From positions 1 to 64,000 of the forward strand of contig JAPLDH010000056.1 of NCBI GenBank assembly GCA_026391355.1: a DNA stretch of 64,000 bases, read 5' to 3'. This stretch comes from Bacteroidota bacterium. GTDB taxonomy: Bacteria; Bacteroidota; Bacteroidia; Bacteroidales; FEN-979. Positions 27,952-35,341 of the stretch are shown here, piece by piece. Under the pieces are notes generated by a model that was not told the origin of the DNA, made no database searches, and saw only the letters and a list, made by a program, of their open reading frames with translations. How positions within the stretch are numbered: position 1 is the stretch's first letter; each line of letters opens with the position of its first letter. The translations under genes and the position numbers were made by a program.

Positions 27952-28952
27952 ATCAGGCAAAGATCAGTGTTATCATACCTGTTTTTAATGTCGAATCCTA
28001 TTTGCGTCAATGCCTGGATTCGGTTATCAGTCAGACCTTAAAGGAAATTGAAATAATATGTATCAACGATGGCTCAACGGATCATTCTTTAAAAATATTA
28101 AATGATTATGCATCAAAAGATAATCGCATTACGATCATTGATAACAAAAAAAAAGGCCAGGGATTTGCCAGGAATATTGCGATTAAAAAAGCATCAGGTG
28201 AATATTTAAGCTTTGTTGACAGCGATGACTGGATTGACATCAATATGTTCCAGGAACTTTATGAATCGGCAAAACAATTTTCATCTGACGTAACAATCTG
28301 TGAGTTTGAATTGTACAATCCAAAAACAGGCATCATTTCGCAACCTGCGTGGACTAAAATTCCAATAACCGGAAAATTTGACAATCATCCTTTTCATTGG
28401 TCTGACATTCCTGAAACTCTGTTCCTGATCAATTCAGGTCCATGGAATAAAATTTTTAAGACTGATCTCATAAACTCAATCGATGCGGGATTCGCGGAAG
28501 GTCTGAACTTTGAGGATATTTTGTTTGTTTTTAAATGTATTCTCAATGCAAAAACTATGACTTATATCAGAAAGCCCCTCTATGTTAACAGATATTTAAG
28601 GCCAGGTTCAATAACTTCAAGCAGAGGGAAAAAGCAATTCGATATTTTTAACGTTCTGCAATTGCTCGAGAACGAGATTTATCAGGATAAAAAGTTAACT
28701 AAAATAAGAATAAGATTTCAGGAATATAAAGTGTCCCAGTTCTTTGATCATTTAAATCAAGTGACTATTAAGTATAAAAAGCAATTCTGGGATTGTATGA
28801 AATTTGAGTTTACTAAACTTGATAAGGAAACTAACGATTATTTATTAAAACACAACGCTAAGTTCAGAATTGCCATGAAGAATAGTCTTTTTTATTACCA
28901 GACCCATTTATATTCCGGGATGTTTCTGAATTTTTTAATCCGGTTACGGTGA
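27948..28952 (+). CDS. Glycosyltransferase family 2
   Basis: A GT2 enzyme of 334 residues if started at TTG 27948, which overlaps the previous stop (TTGA) and gives MNQAKISVIIPVFNVESYL; an in-frame ATG at 27900 would add 16 residues and lengthen the overlap to 52 nt. Motifs are CINDGSTDHS and SFVDSDDWID (DxD). The downstream half (WNKIFKTDLI, FEDILF) matches the acceptor part of the common bacterial GT2 group with capsule and O-antigen enzymes. Confidence 0.85.
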   Translation: MNQAKISVIIPVFNVESYLRQCLDSVISQTLKEIEIICINDGSTDHSLKILNDYASKDNRITIIDNKKKGQGFARNIAIKKASGEYLSFVDSDDWIDINMFQELYESAKQFSSDVTICEFELYNPKTGIISQPAWTKIPITGKFDNHPFHWSDIPETLFLINSGPWNKIFKTDLINSIDAGFAEGLNFEDILFVFKCILNAKTMTYIRKPLYVNRYLRPGSITSSRGKKQFDIFNVLQLLENEIYQDKKLTKIRIRFQEYKVSQFFDHLNQVTIKYKKQFWDCMKFEFTKLDKETNDYLLKHNAKFRIAMKNSLFYYQTHLYSGMFLNFLIRLR

Positions 28953-28955
28953 AAA

Positions 28956-29024
28956 TCAATTGGTATGAACCCCAGGGCAAGCTCTGGACTCAAATTCCGC
29001 AGCAAGCCCCGGGGAATTAACCCA
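28956..29024. repeat. Dispersed intergenic element, copy 1 (shared ends with copy at 45858)
   Basis: The element starts TCAATTGGTATGAACCCCAG and ends GGGGAATTAACCCA. Both ends and an internal AAATTCC block are shared with a copy 17 kb away, while the segments between them differ. Here the variable parts hold CCAGGGCAAGCTCTGG and a CCCCGGGG palindrome (29007-29014). It fills the left half of a 174-nt gap between two glycosyltransferase genes. Confidence 0.75.
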
Positions 29025-29025
29025 A

Positions 29026-29087
29026 TACCCACCCCTTTAATCCCCTCCCTTTAAAAGGGAGGGGAAGACCGAAGGTCTGGGTGGGTA
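29026..29087. repeat. Nested inverted repeats able to fold as a three-way junction
   Basis: An outer 9-bp stem (TACCCACCC at 29026-29034 with GGGTGGGTA at 29079-29087) encloses an 11-bp hairpin (CCCCTCCCTTT at 29042-29052 with its complement to 29064) and a small GACC-GAA-GGTC hairpin (29067-29077). All stems are perfect. It could act as an intercistronic RNA structure or as a palindromic repeat; there is no T-run after it, so it is not a standard terminator. Confidence 0.7.
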
Positions 29088-29126
29088 CATTAAAAAGGAA
29101 TTCTTGTCAAAATTATTCCACCAAAA

Positions 29127-30317
29127 ATGAAACTTCTCTTTATATCGAATGAGGCTACCAGGACCGGTGCACCCATTGTATTGCTGACATTTCTTGAATG
29201 GCTTAAAAAAATGCGAAAGGTGGAGATCTATATCATTTTCTTATTTGACGGGGAACTCGAAGAAAGATTTAAAGCTACGGGAAAAACGTTGTTCCTTCAT
29301 AGAAAAAGAGGAAAGTTTGGCACCTATTTCAGGTTTGGATTAAAGGAGGTCGTTCCATTTATACCGGAAACCTTTCAGCATTGGAAAATAAAGATGTTCC
29401 TTCGAAATTTCAGCCCCGATCTGATCTATACCAATACTATTCTTTCTGCAAAAATTTTGAAAGATATTATCACATCTGAACCTTATCCCGTGATTTGCCA
29501 TATCCATGAATCAGAGACAGCCATTTGGAATTACCTTGGAGTCGAGGGGTTTACCCCTTTCGTCAAATACATCGATAAGTACATCACCGTTGCTAAGATC
29601 CATTCCAGGATGATAAGCGCCTGCCATCACATCCGGGAAGAAAAAATTGATATGATTTACCCGCATATTCAGAAGGTTTCTTCTACAAATCCAATGCAGG
29701 ATATTCGGAAGAAATTAAATATTAGTCCTGATATATTCCTTGTTTTAGGATGCGGTACTCCATCCTGGTATAAATCCCCGGAGATCTTTGTCATTACGGC
29801 TAAGGAAGTGGCAAAGAGAACAGGGAGAATTTTTAAATTCATTTGGATCGGGAGCTACGAACAACCGGGTTTTTATAGGAATCTTTTACCGGATTATTAC
29901 CGGCAGGTGCTTTATGATATTGAAAAATCAGGATTAAAGGAATTGGTTGAGTTTAAAGGGTATCAGGAAAACCCGTTTGATTATTATGCAGTATGTGATC
30001 TGTTCTTTCTATCCTCGAGAGAGGATAGCTTTCCGTTGGTTTGCCTGGAGGCAGCCTCATTTGGAAAACCTGTTATTTGTTTCGATAAAAGTGGCGGCAT
30101 GCCTGAATTCGTGAAGGATGATGCCGGTTTTGTCGTGCCTTACCTGGATATCACTGCTGCCGCCGACAGGATTGTTCAATTGATGGAGAATCCAGGGCTG
30201 AGGGAAAGTTTAGGAAAAACAGGGCAACAGCGCGTTTCTGAATTGCATTATATTGAGACGACAGGACCGAAAATCTTTTCGGCTATAGAAAAGACCATCA
30301 GGGAAAAAACAAATTGA
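29127..30317 (+). CDS. Glycosyltransferase family 4
   Basis: A 396-residue GT4 (GT-B fold) enzyme: N-terminal LLFISNEATRTGAPIVLL and the donor site FFLSSREDSFPLVCLEAASFG followed by GGMPEF. The C-terminal half is very similar to the second GT4 module (about residues 1207-1580) of the 1893-residue protein, including the SREDxFPLVCLEA and GGMPEFV-DAGFVVP blocks, so the two share recent ancestry. It probably transfers a hexose or deoxyhexose to the growing chain. Confidence 0.85.
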   Translation: MKLLFISNEATRTGAPIVLLTFLEWLKKMRKVEIYIIFLFDGELEERFKATGKTLFLHRKRGKFGTYFRFGLKEVVPFIPETFQHWKIKMFLRNFSPDLIYTNTILSAKILKDIITSEPYPVICHIHESETAIWNYLGVEGFTPFVKYIDKYITVAKIHSRMISACHHIREEKIDMIYPHIQKVSSTNPMQDIRKKLNISPDIFLVLGCGTPSWYKSPEIFVITAKEVAKRTGRIFKFIWIGSYEQPGFYRNLLPDYYRQVLYDIEKSGLKELVEFKGYQENPFDYYAVCDLFFLSSREDSFPLVCLEAASFGKPVICFDKSGGMPEFVKDDAGFVVPYLDITAAADRIVQLMENPGLRESLGKTGQQRVSELHYIETTGPKIFSAIEKTIREKTN

Positions 30318-31375
30318 GACCGAATATTTACATTAACGGACGTTTCCTGTCTCAAAAGATGACAGGTGTCAACCGGTTTGCATTTGAACTTTGTAAAGCC
30401 CTCTATAAAAAGGGTTTTATTTTTGAAGTGGTTGCCCCAAAGAAAATACGTAATGATTATTATCCGGATTTTCCAGTGGTCAATTGGGGAAATCTGAGTG
30501 GACCTTTATGGGAAATGGTCAGTTTACCCCTTTTCCTGTCAAAGCATGAAAATTCTTTTTTGTTGAGCTTCAGCGGCCTTGGGCCAATATTCTATAAAAA
30601 CCAGGTTATCACAATACACGATCTGGCTTTCCTGGTAAACCCAGAATGGTTTACAAAACGATATTACTGGTTTTATAAAATTTTTACACCAATTATTGCC
30701 CGAAATGCCGGGAAAATCATTACCGTCAGCGAATTTTCCAAAGGAGAGATTATGCAATATCTTGGTATTCAAGAAGAAATGATAGTAGTTGTGAATAATG
30801 CAGTGAATTTCGAAAAGTCCAAAGTTCCTCCCACAGGTAAAGTCATCGAAGGAAAATATTTACTCGCAGTAAGTTCCCTGGATCCGAGGAAGAACCTGTT
30901 ACGGATAATTGAAGCATACAAACAAACGGGTATTGACGGAGAATATAAGCTGGTACTTGTTGGAAAGAGTGACCGGGTATTCAACATGGAAGCAACGACA
31001 GAAATTACTGAACGATCGTTGGGGTATGTTTCCGATGATCAGTTGGTACAATTGTACAGGAATGCATCGTTGCTTATTTATCCATCGTTGTATGAAGGGT
31101 TTGGGATTCCACCCCTGGAGGCTATGTCGCTGGGTTGCCCTGTGTTGATTTCTGACATCCCTGTTTTCCGGGAAGTTTTCGGGGATGCAGGATGGTATGT
31201 CGATCCGAAGGACACCTCTGATATTCGAGACGGAATACTAGCAATATTGAAGAATTCTGAATTGAGAAGAACACTTATTAACCAGGGATATAAATGTGCT
31301 GAAAGTTATCGTTGGGAAAGATCTGCCGGTAAAGTCATTGAAATGGTCAACGAGATGCTTTATACCGATGAATAA
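30314..31375 (+). CDS. Glycosyltransferase family 4 (mannosyltransferase-like)
   Basis: A 353-residue GT4 enzyme starting with TTG that overlaps the previous stop (TTGA). YINGRFLSQKMTGVNRFAFE is the N-terminal signature of the WbdB/mannosyltransferase-like group, and the donor site reads YPSLYEGFGIPPLEAMSLG. Membership suggests mannose or rhamnose transfer in O-chain synthesis; this is family knowledge, not proof. It overlaps the next gene by 8 nt. Confidence 0.85.
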   Translation: MRPNIYINGRFLSQKMTGVNRFAFELCKALYKKGFIFEVVAPKKIRNDYYPDFPVVNWGNLSGPLWEMVSLPLFLSKHENSFLLSFSGLGPIFYKNQVITIHDLAFLVNPEWFTKRYYWFYKIFTPIIARNAGKIITVSEFSKGEIMQYLGIQEEMIVVVNNAVNFEKSKVPPTGKVIEGKYLLAVSSLDPRKNLLRIIEAYKQTGIDGEYKLVLVGKSDRVFNMEATTEITERSLGYVSDDQLVQLYRNASLLIYPSLYEGFGIPPLEAMSLGCPVLISDIPVFREVFGDAGWYVDPKDTSDIRDGILAILKNSELRRTLINQGYKCAESYRWERSAGKVIEMVNEMLYTDE

Positions 31376-32249
31376 CATTTGCATCTGTATCTGTATTCTG
31401 AATTACAATAATGGGCTCAAGACTGTTCATTGCCTGAAAAGTATTTTTGCCCAAATCGTTGATAACTGGAATATTGTACTGATCGACAATGCATCTACCG
31501 ATGATTCAATCTCCATTATTAAATCGTACCTGGAAGATGCCAGTAGCTATGATTATTTCGTTTCAGCAGTTGCCGAGTATGAGGCTATTACTAGTTCCAG
31601 TCCAAAAATTCTTTTTCTTCTCAACCCAATGAATGTAGGATATTCCGCAGGAAACAACATTGGTATCCATTATGCCAGGGCACATTCAGAATTCACACAT
31701 TTTTTGATCATTAACAATGATATTGCTCTACCATCTGACTTCCTTGAAAAGATCAGCGCCGAATATTCAATATTGAAATCGCTGAATAAATCAAATCTGG
31801 CTTTGGGAGTAACCGAGTATAATAAACAAGGGAAAGTCACTCACAGAGGGTTTCATTATCTTCACCTTCTTTCTGCGCTTGCTTTTGATAAACCTCTCTT
31901 CCCATGTTTTAAATATATTGTAGGCTCCTGCATATTTCTGGATAACCCTGCACCTTTGATGGATGAATCATATTTTCTTTATTTTGATGATGTTCAGTAC
32001 TCAAAGATATTGTTGGCTGCCAAATATCATCTGGATTCGATTGGCAGTGTTGGTTATATACATGATGTGGGCTATCTGACAACAAAAAGTACGACAACTG
32101 ACAGGATCATTTTTCACAGCATGAAGATTTTTTACCAGAAAAATTATCCTTCTATTTATCCCTTTGTTGTTTTTATCCGGGTCCTTTTAAATATAATCAT
32201 AGGACGTTTTAGGACAGCATTGATGCTTCTGAAAATTTCTGTTACCTGA
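31368..32249 (+). CDS. Glycosyltransferase family 2 (rhamnosyltransferase-like)
   Basis: A 293-residue GT2 enzyme. Start chosen at ATG 31368, 8 nt inside the previous gene, because the first strand (CICICILNYNNGLKTV) follows at once. LIDNASTDDS, NVGYSAGNNIGI and LIINNDIALP are the blocks of the rhamnosyltransferase-like GT2 group. It is the last gene of the cluster and is followed by a hairpin with a T-run. Confidence 0.85.
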   Translation: MNNICICICILNYNNGLKTVHCLKSIFAQIVDNWNIVLIDNASTDDSISIIKSYLEDASSYDYFVSAVAEYEAITSSSPKILFLLNPMNVGYSAGNNIGIHYARAHSEFTHFLIINNDIALPSDFLEKISAEYSILKSLNKSNLALGVTEYNKQGKVTHRGFHYLHLLSALAFDKPLFPCFKYIVGSCIFLDNPAPLMDESYFLYFDDVQYSKILLAAKYHLDSIGSVGYIHDVGYLTTKSTTTDRIIFHSMKIFYQKNYPSIYPFVVFIRVLLNIIIGRFRTALMLLKISVT

Positions 32250-32276
32250 AGAGGTATTCCTTGATGCTATAAAAAT

Positions 32277-32304
32277 ACGATCTTTATGGGGTCGTTTTTT
32301 TTTT
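32277..32304 (+). terminator. Probable Rho-independent terminator ending the polysaccharide cluster
   Basis: ACGATC (32277-32282) can pair with GGTCGT (32290-32295) with one G-U pair and a 7-nt loop, followed directly by about ten T. It lies 28 nt after the stop of the last glycosyltransferase gene, where gene direction and content change. Confidence 0.6.
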
Positions 32305-32404
32305 CCAACCCTTGGCCTTGGATGATTTCATGGTTCCATTGTAAAAGGTATTGTATTGTTTATTTTGTCCTTTTATACAAGTATAAAATAATACATTTTT
32401 GTCC

Positions 32405-32617
32405 TTATAAAATGATATATAACCGAAATGTAAAGTCGGGAAAACGAAGAGTGAACCATAGTTTTCTGAAGTCGCTTTCTTTCAGCCATTCAAGTATTTC
32501 ATTATTCAGATCCTCATTTGAAATTCCCTGACCTTTTCTTAACTGTTTACGACTTTCTCTAAGCTTTATTTTAAGGTTTTCAGAAATTTGAAAAACAGTT
32601 TCGGTTGTATATATTAA
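32405..32617 (-). pseudogene. Remnant of a small antitoxin-like gene
   Basis: On the minus strand an open stretch of about 70 codons without an ATG, GTG or TTG start encodes VFQISENLKIKLRESRKQLR then GISNEDLNNEILEWLKE. This resembles the DNA-binding antitoxins that pair with RelE/ParE-type toxins in Bacteroidota (pattern R-SRKQ-x-GxGIS-EDL--EI-EWL). The start has been lost and no toxin follows. The rest of 32305-32736 shows nothing coding. Confidence 0.5.
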
Positions 32618-32736
32618 TTACCTATCCTTTACATCAATGAGATGATTTTGAATCTTGTTTATTTACAATGAATATTATTGTTCATTCGGAATGAACACTT
32701 ATACTTGCATCAAAAAAAATCAAAAAACTAACGATA

Positions 32737-33212
32737 ATGATAAAGCAATCCGTTCTTAAAAATGTGGTAGAGCTGCAACAGGAGCGGTTGAATGAAACTG
32801 AAATTCTTATAAAGTTCAGTTCGTCAACCCACGCAAAGTATATTTTATTGATATGGGATTGTTGAGTGTGATCTATAGTTCATTTAATAAGGATGATGGT
32901 CGAAAGTTAGAGAATATGGTTTTTTGGGAATTGCGAAGGCAACAAAAGGAAATATTTTACTATAACGAAAATGGCAAAGAATGTGATTTTGTGGTATGTA
33001 AAAACAATAAAGCCGAACAACTAATACAGGTTTGTTACTATTTGAATAAAGATAATGAAGTTAGAGAGCAAGAGGCTTTATTTGAGGCAATGGATTTTTT
33101 TAAATTAGAAAAAGGGATAATCATAACCTTTAATCGACAGGATGTTATCCTTCGTGAAGGTAAACGGATTGATGTAATGCCGGTGTTTGATTTTTTTTCA
33201 GATATGTTTTAA
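32737..33212 (+). pseudogene. Internally deleted AAA/DUF4143 ATPase, mainly C-terminal domain left
   Basis: ATG 32737 opens a reading frame (MIKQSVLKNVVELQQERLNE) typical of the first residues of DUF4143 ATPases, but the Walker region and most of the protein are missing. In another frame from about 32817, FVNPRKVYFIDMGLLSV joins the DUF4143 C-terminal domain (KLENMVFWELRRQ, YYNENGKECDFVV, FFKLEKGIIITFN). The large internal deletion and frame change make it a relic. It is the first of three ATPase fragments in a row. Confidence 0.75.
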
Positions 33213-33300
33213 CCCAAATTTGTCTTTACAAACGAATATTTAGTTATGTTTTCGCTTATATCAAAAAATATTGCATATTTGGAGAAATATTCAGTTATGA

Positions 33301-33480
33301 CTGATAGATTTGCAAAGTTACAACATAAAAGATGCACGTTTACTGCAGGATGTTTTTTCATTCCTGGTAATTAATGCATCGAATTTAATTTCTATCAGCA
33401 GCATTGTAAATTATTTTGCCGGCAAAAACAGGAAAACCAATTACGAAACTATTGCCAATTATATGCGGAATGCCCAATAG
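33301..33480 (+). pseudogene. Central fragment of a second DUF4143 ATPase
   Basis: The frame 33301-33480 reads LIDLQSYNIKDARLLQDVFS, then SISSIVNYFAGKNRKTNYET and IANYMRNAQ before TAG. This is the middle segment of DUF4143 ATPases (the winged-helix-like region between AAA and DUF4143 domains). It has no start, no Walker motifs and no C-terminal domain, so it is a relic distinct from the fragments on either side. Confidence 0.65.
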
Positions 33481-33615
33481 AAATGGAATACAACACAAAT
33501 TAGCCTGGCAACTCAACGGGATTCTTTAATGTTGTCATGTTTTCCAAAAGCATTTGTTGGTCAGAACAACCCACCCGGATCCTGAAATTCTTGCACCAAT
33601 ATCAACTGAAATCAC

Positions 33616-33666
33616 AATATGGTTTACTTTGTATCAAATATTTGAAATAATATGGTTTACTTTGTA
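33616..33666. repeat. 18-bp direct repeat upstream of an ATPase fragment
   Basis: AATATGGTTTACTTTGTA occurs exactly at 33616-33633 and 33649-33666, 33 bp apart (about three helical turns), just before the start codon of the next ATPase fragment. The spacing suits two operator sites on one DNA face, or it is a duplication scar. Confidence 0.6.
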
Positions 33667-33668
33667 GA

Positions 33669-33775
33669 ATGTATAAAAGAAAACTGAAGGGCGAATTAAA
33701 TCGATGGAAAGTCAGCCCTGCCAGAAAACCCTCATAATCACGGGTGCAAGGCAGGTTGGCAAAAAACTCTCCTAA
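33669..33775 (+). pseudogene. N-terminal fragment of a third AAA ATPase
   Basis: ATG 33669 reads MYKRKLKGELNRWKVSPARK and then stops; in a shifted frame the sequence continues as TLIITGARQVGKK, a Walker A motif, before a stop at 33773. This is the normal beginning of DUF4143-type ATPases with a frameshift. It runs up to the next gene, whose start lies 10 nt later. Confidence 0.65.
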
Positions 33776-33785
33776 GGCAATAAAG

Positions 33786-35177
33786 ATGAAAATCACACTA
33801 TATGGCGCGGCCGGTGATGTGACCGGATCAGCGTATCATGTTCAGACTGAGCGGGGGAATGTGCTTGTGGATTGCGGTATTTTCCAGGGAGGAAGGGATG
33901 CCGAACTCAGGAGCAGGAAGCCTCCTCCTATCGATTATTCGAGGCTCGATGCCGTGCTCCTCACCCATGCCCACCTTGACCATACCGGTCGTTTGCCCCT
34001 GGTTGTGAAAGCCGGATTCAACCGTCCGATCTATGCAACTCCGGCAACGATTGAGATGACCTCCCTTGTATTGCACGATTCGGTGAAGGTGCAGTCGTAT
34101 GATCTGATGCGCCTGAACCGGAAACGGCTGAGAACAGGCCTTACTGCCCAACCTCCGCTGTATGGCGATGAAGAGGTAAAAAAGGTAGAGCACCTTCTCA
34201 GGCCAATACCTTATAACGAATCCATTGAGGTAGCGGAAGGGATCAGGATGAGGGCGGTTGAAGCGGGACATATTCTGGGATCAGTGAGCATTGAACTGAG
34301 CATCAAAGAAAAAGGAACAACGAAAGTGGTGGTTTTTTCCGGGGACCTGGGTCCGCAGGGAATGGCAATTTTGAAGGATCCCATGCCATTCCGCAATGCC
34401 AATATTGTATTCCTGGAATCGACCTATGGTGACAGGGACCATAAATCATTGAAAGAAACCCTGGCAGAGGGTGAAGAGATCATCCAGTATGCCATTGCCA
34501 ATAAGGGGAAGATACTTATTCCCTCCTTTGCCATCGGCCGTACACAACAACTGTTATATTACATTGCTGCTTCTTTTCATAATGAAAGATTGTCGCAATT
34601 CAATGTGTATGTCGACAGTCCGATGGCGATTGAGGCGACAAAGATCTACCTGAAACATACGGAACTCTACGATGCGGAGGCCATGGAACTATTGAACAGC
34701 GGGCACCTGAAGGCCGACCTCAGTCATGTAAAATACGTCGTTACACCTGAAGAATCGATGGCGCTGAACAATGTTCCCGGACCAATGCTGATCATTGCCG
34801 GGGCAGGGATGTGCAATGCAGGCCGGATCCTGCATCACCTGAGGCATAATCTGTGGATGCCGGAAACTTCGGTTGTGATCGTTGGCTACCAGGGTGAAGG
34901 GACACTTGGCAGAAGGCTGGTGGAAGGCGCAACAACCATTACTATTTTCGGAGAGAAGATAGCAGTGAGGGCACAGATACACAAATTGGGCGGACTCAGC
35001 GCACATGCCGGCCAGACTGACCTTTTGCGATGGTTTGACGCCATTGCACCTTCCCGGCCAACTGTGGTCCTGTCACATGGAGAAGACCGCGGTCGGATAC
35101 CCCTTGGTCAGATAATTGAGCAACGGTACGGAATTAAACCGGTTTTGCCGGAATATGGAGACCAGATCGAAGTGTAA
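33786..35177 (+). CDS. MBL-fold beta-CASP RNase-like metallohydrolase
   Basis: A 463-residue protein of the RNA-specificity-domain MBL family (KH-less CPSF73/YSH1-like). The zinc site is LLTHAHLDHTGRLP, the beta-CASP part includes ESTYGDRDHK and SFAIGRTQQLLYY, and the C-terminal LGGLSAHAGQTDLL and LSHGEDRGR complete the metal ligands. Bacterial members process or degrade RNA in the cytoplasm. ATG 33786 gives the usual family start (MKITLYGAAGDVTGSAY). It is not part of the polysaccharide cluster and has higher GC. Confidence 0.9.
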   Translation: MKITLYGAAGDVTGSAYHVQTERGNVLVDCGIFQGGRDAELRSRKPPPIDYSRLDAVLLTHAHLDHTGRLPLVVKAGFNRPIYATPATIEMTSLVLHDSVKVQSYDLMRLNRKRLRTGLTAQPPLYGDEEVKKVEHLLRPIPYNESIEVAEGIRMRAVEAGHILGSVSIELSIKEKGTTKVVVFSGDLGPQGMAILKDPMPFRNANIVFLESTYGDRDHKSLKETLAEGEEIIQYAIANKGKILIPSFAIGRTQQLLYYIAASFHNERLSQFNVYVDSPMAIEATKIYLKHTELYDAEAMELLNSGHLKADLSHVKYVVTPEESMALNNVPGPMLIIAGAGMCNAGRILHHLRHNLWMPETSVVIVGYQGEGTLGRRLVEGATTITIFGEKIAVRAQIHKLGGLSAHAGQTDLLRWFDAIAPSRPTVVLSHGEDRGRIPLGQIIEQRYGIKPVLPEYGDQIEV

Positions 35178-35184
35178 AATTCAA

Positions 35185-35204
35185 CCTGCCTGCCGGCAGG
35201 CAGG
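35185..35204. repeat. Perfect 20-bp palindrome after the beta-CASP gene
   Basis: CCTGCCTGCCGGCAGGCAGG is its own reverse complement. It begins 8 nt after the stop codon and is followed by AATGCAAAATGCAAG, part of another dispersed repeat family. It could be a REP-like palindrome or help end transcription, though no T-run follows. Confidence 0.85.
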
Positions 35205-35242
35205 AATGCAAAATGCAAGTCCCTATTGCCTATTGCCTTAAA
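35203..35242. repeat. AATGCAAAATGCAA and CCTATTGCCTATTGCC low-complexity repeats
   Basis: Two short unit types follow each other: AATGCAA twice and CTATTGC twice. The same units recur at 36657-36735 and near 59761, all between genes. Confidence 0.55.
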
Positions 35243-35292
35243 TCAAATATTCAATTACTCAAAATTAAGAGTAAAGTTGCTAAAATAATTAC

Positions 35293-35300
35293 TAATTTTG
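35293..35300 (+). promoter_or_regulatory. Candidate -7 promoter element of the DUF4143 ATPase gene
   Basis: TAATTTTG fits TAnnTTTG and lies 41 nt before the ATG. A palindrome (35307-35328) sits right where transcription would begin, consistent with repression. No properly spaced -33 box is obvious. Confidence 0.3.
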
Positions 35301-35306
35301 CATGAA

Positions 35307-35328
35307 ATCGGTAAGAATTATTACCGAT
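35307..35328. promoter_or_regulatory. Palindromic operator-like site upstream of the ATPase gene
   Basis: ATCGGTAA (35307-35314) and TTACCGAT (35321-35328) are perfect inverted half-sites separated by 6 nt, located 13 nt before the start codon. The layout suggests a dimeric repressor site, perhaps for autoregulation. Confidence 0.45.
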
Positions 35329-35341
35329 ATACAAATGTGAA

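Noticed and set aside
29042-29064. 11-bp hairpin as a transcription terminator
   Set aside because: No T-run follows and downstream glycosyltransferase genes continue in the same direction.
32286-32531. 81-codon plus-strand ORF
   Set aside because: Its composition is not protein-like (many Cys, Phe, Trp and Ser clusters), it begins within the terminator, and the opposite strand holds the antitoxin remnant.
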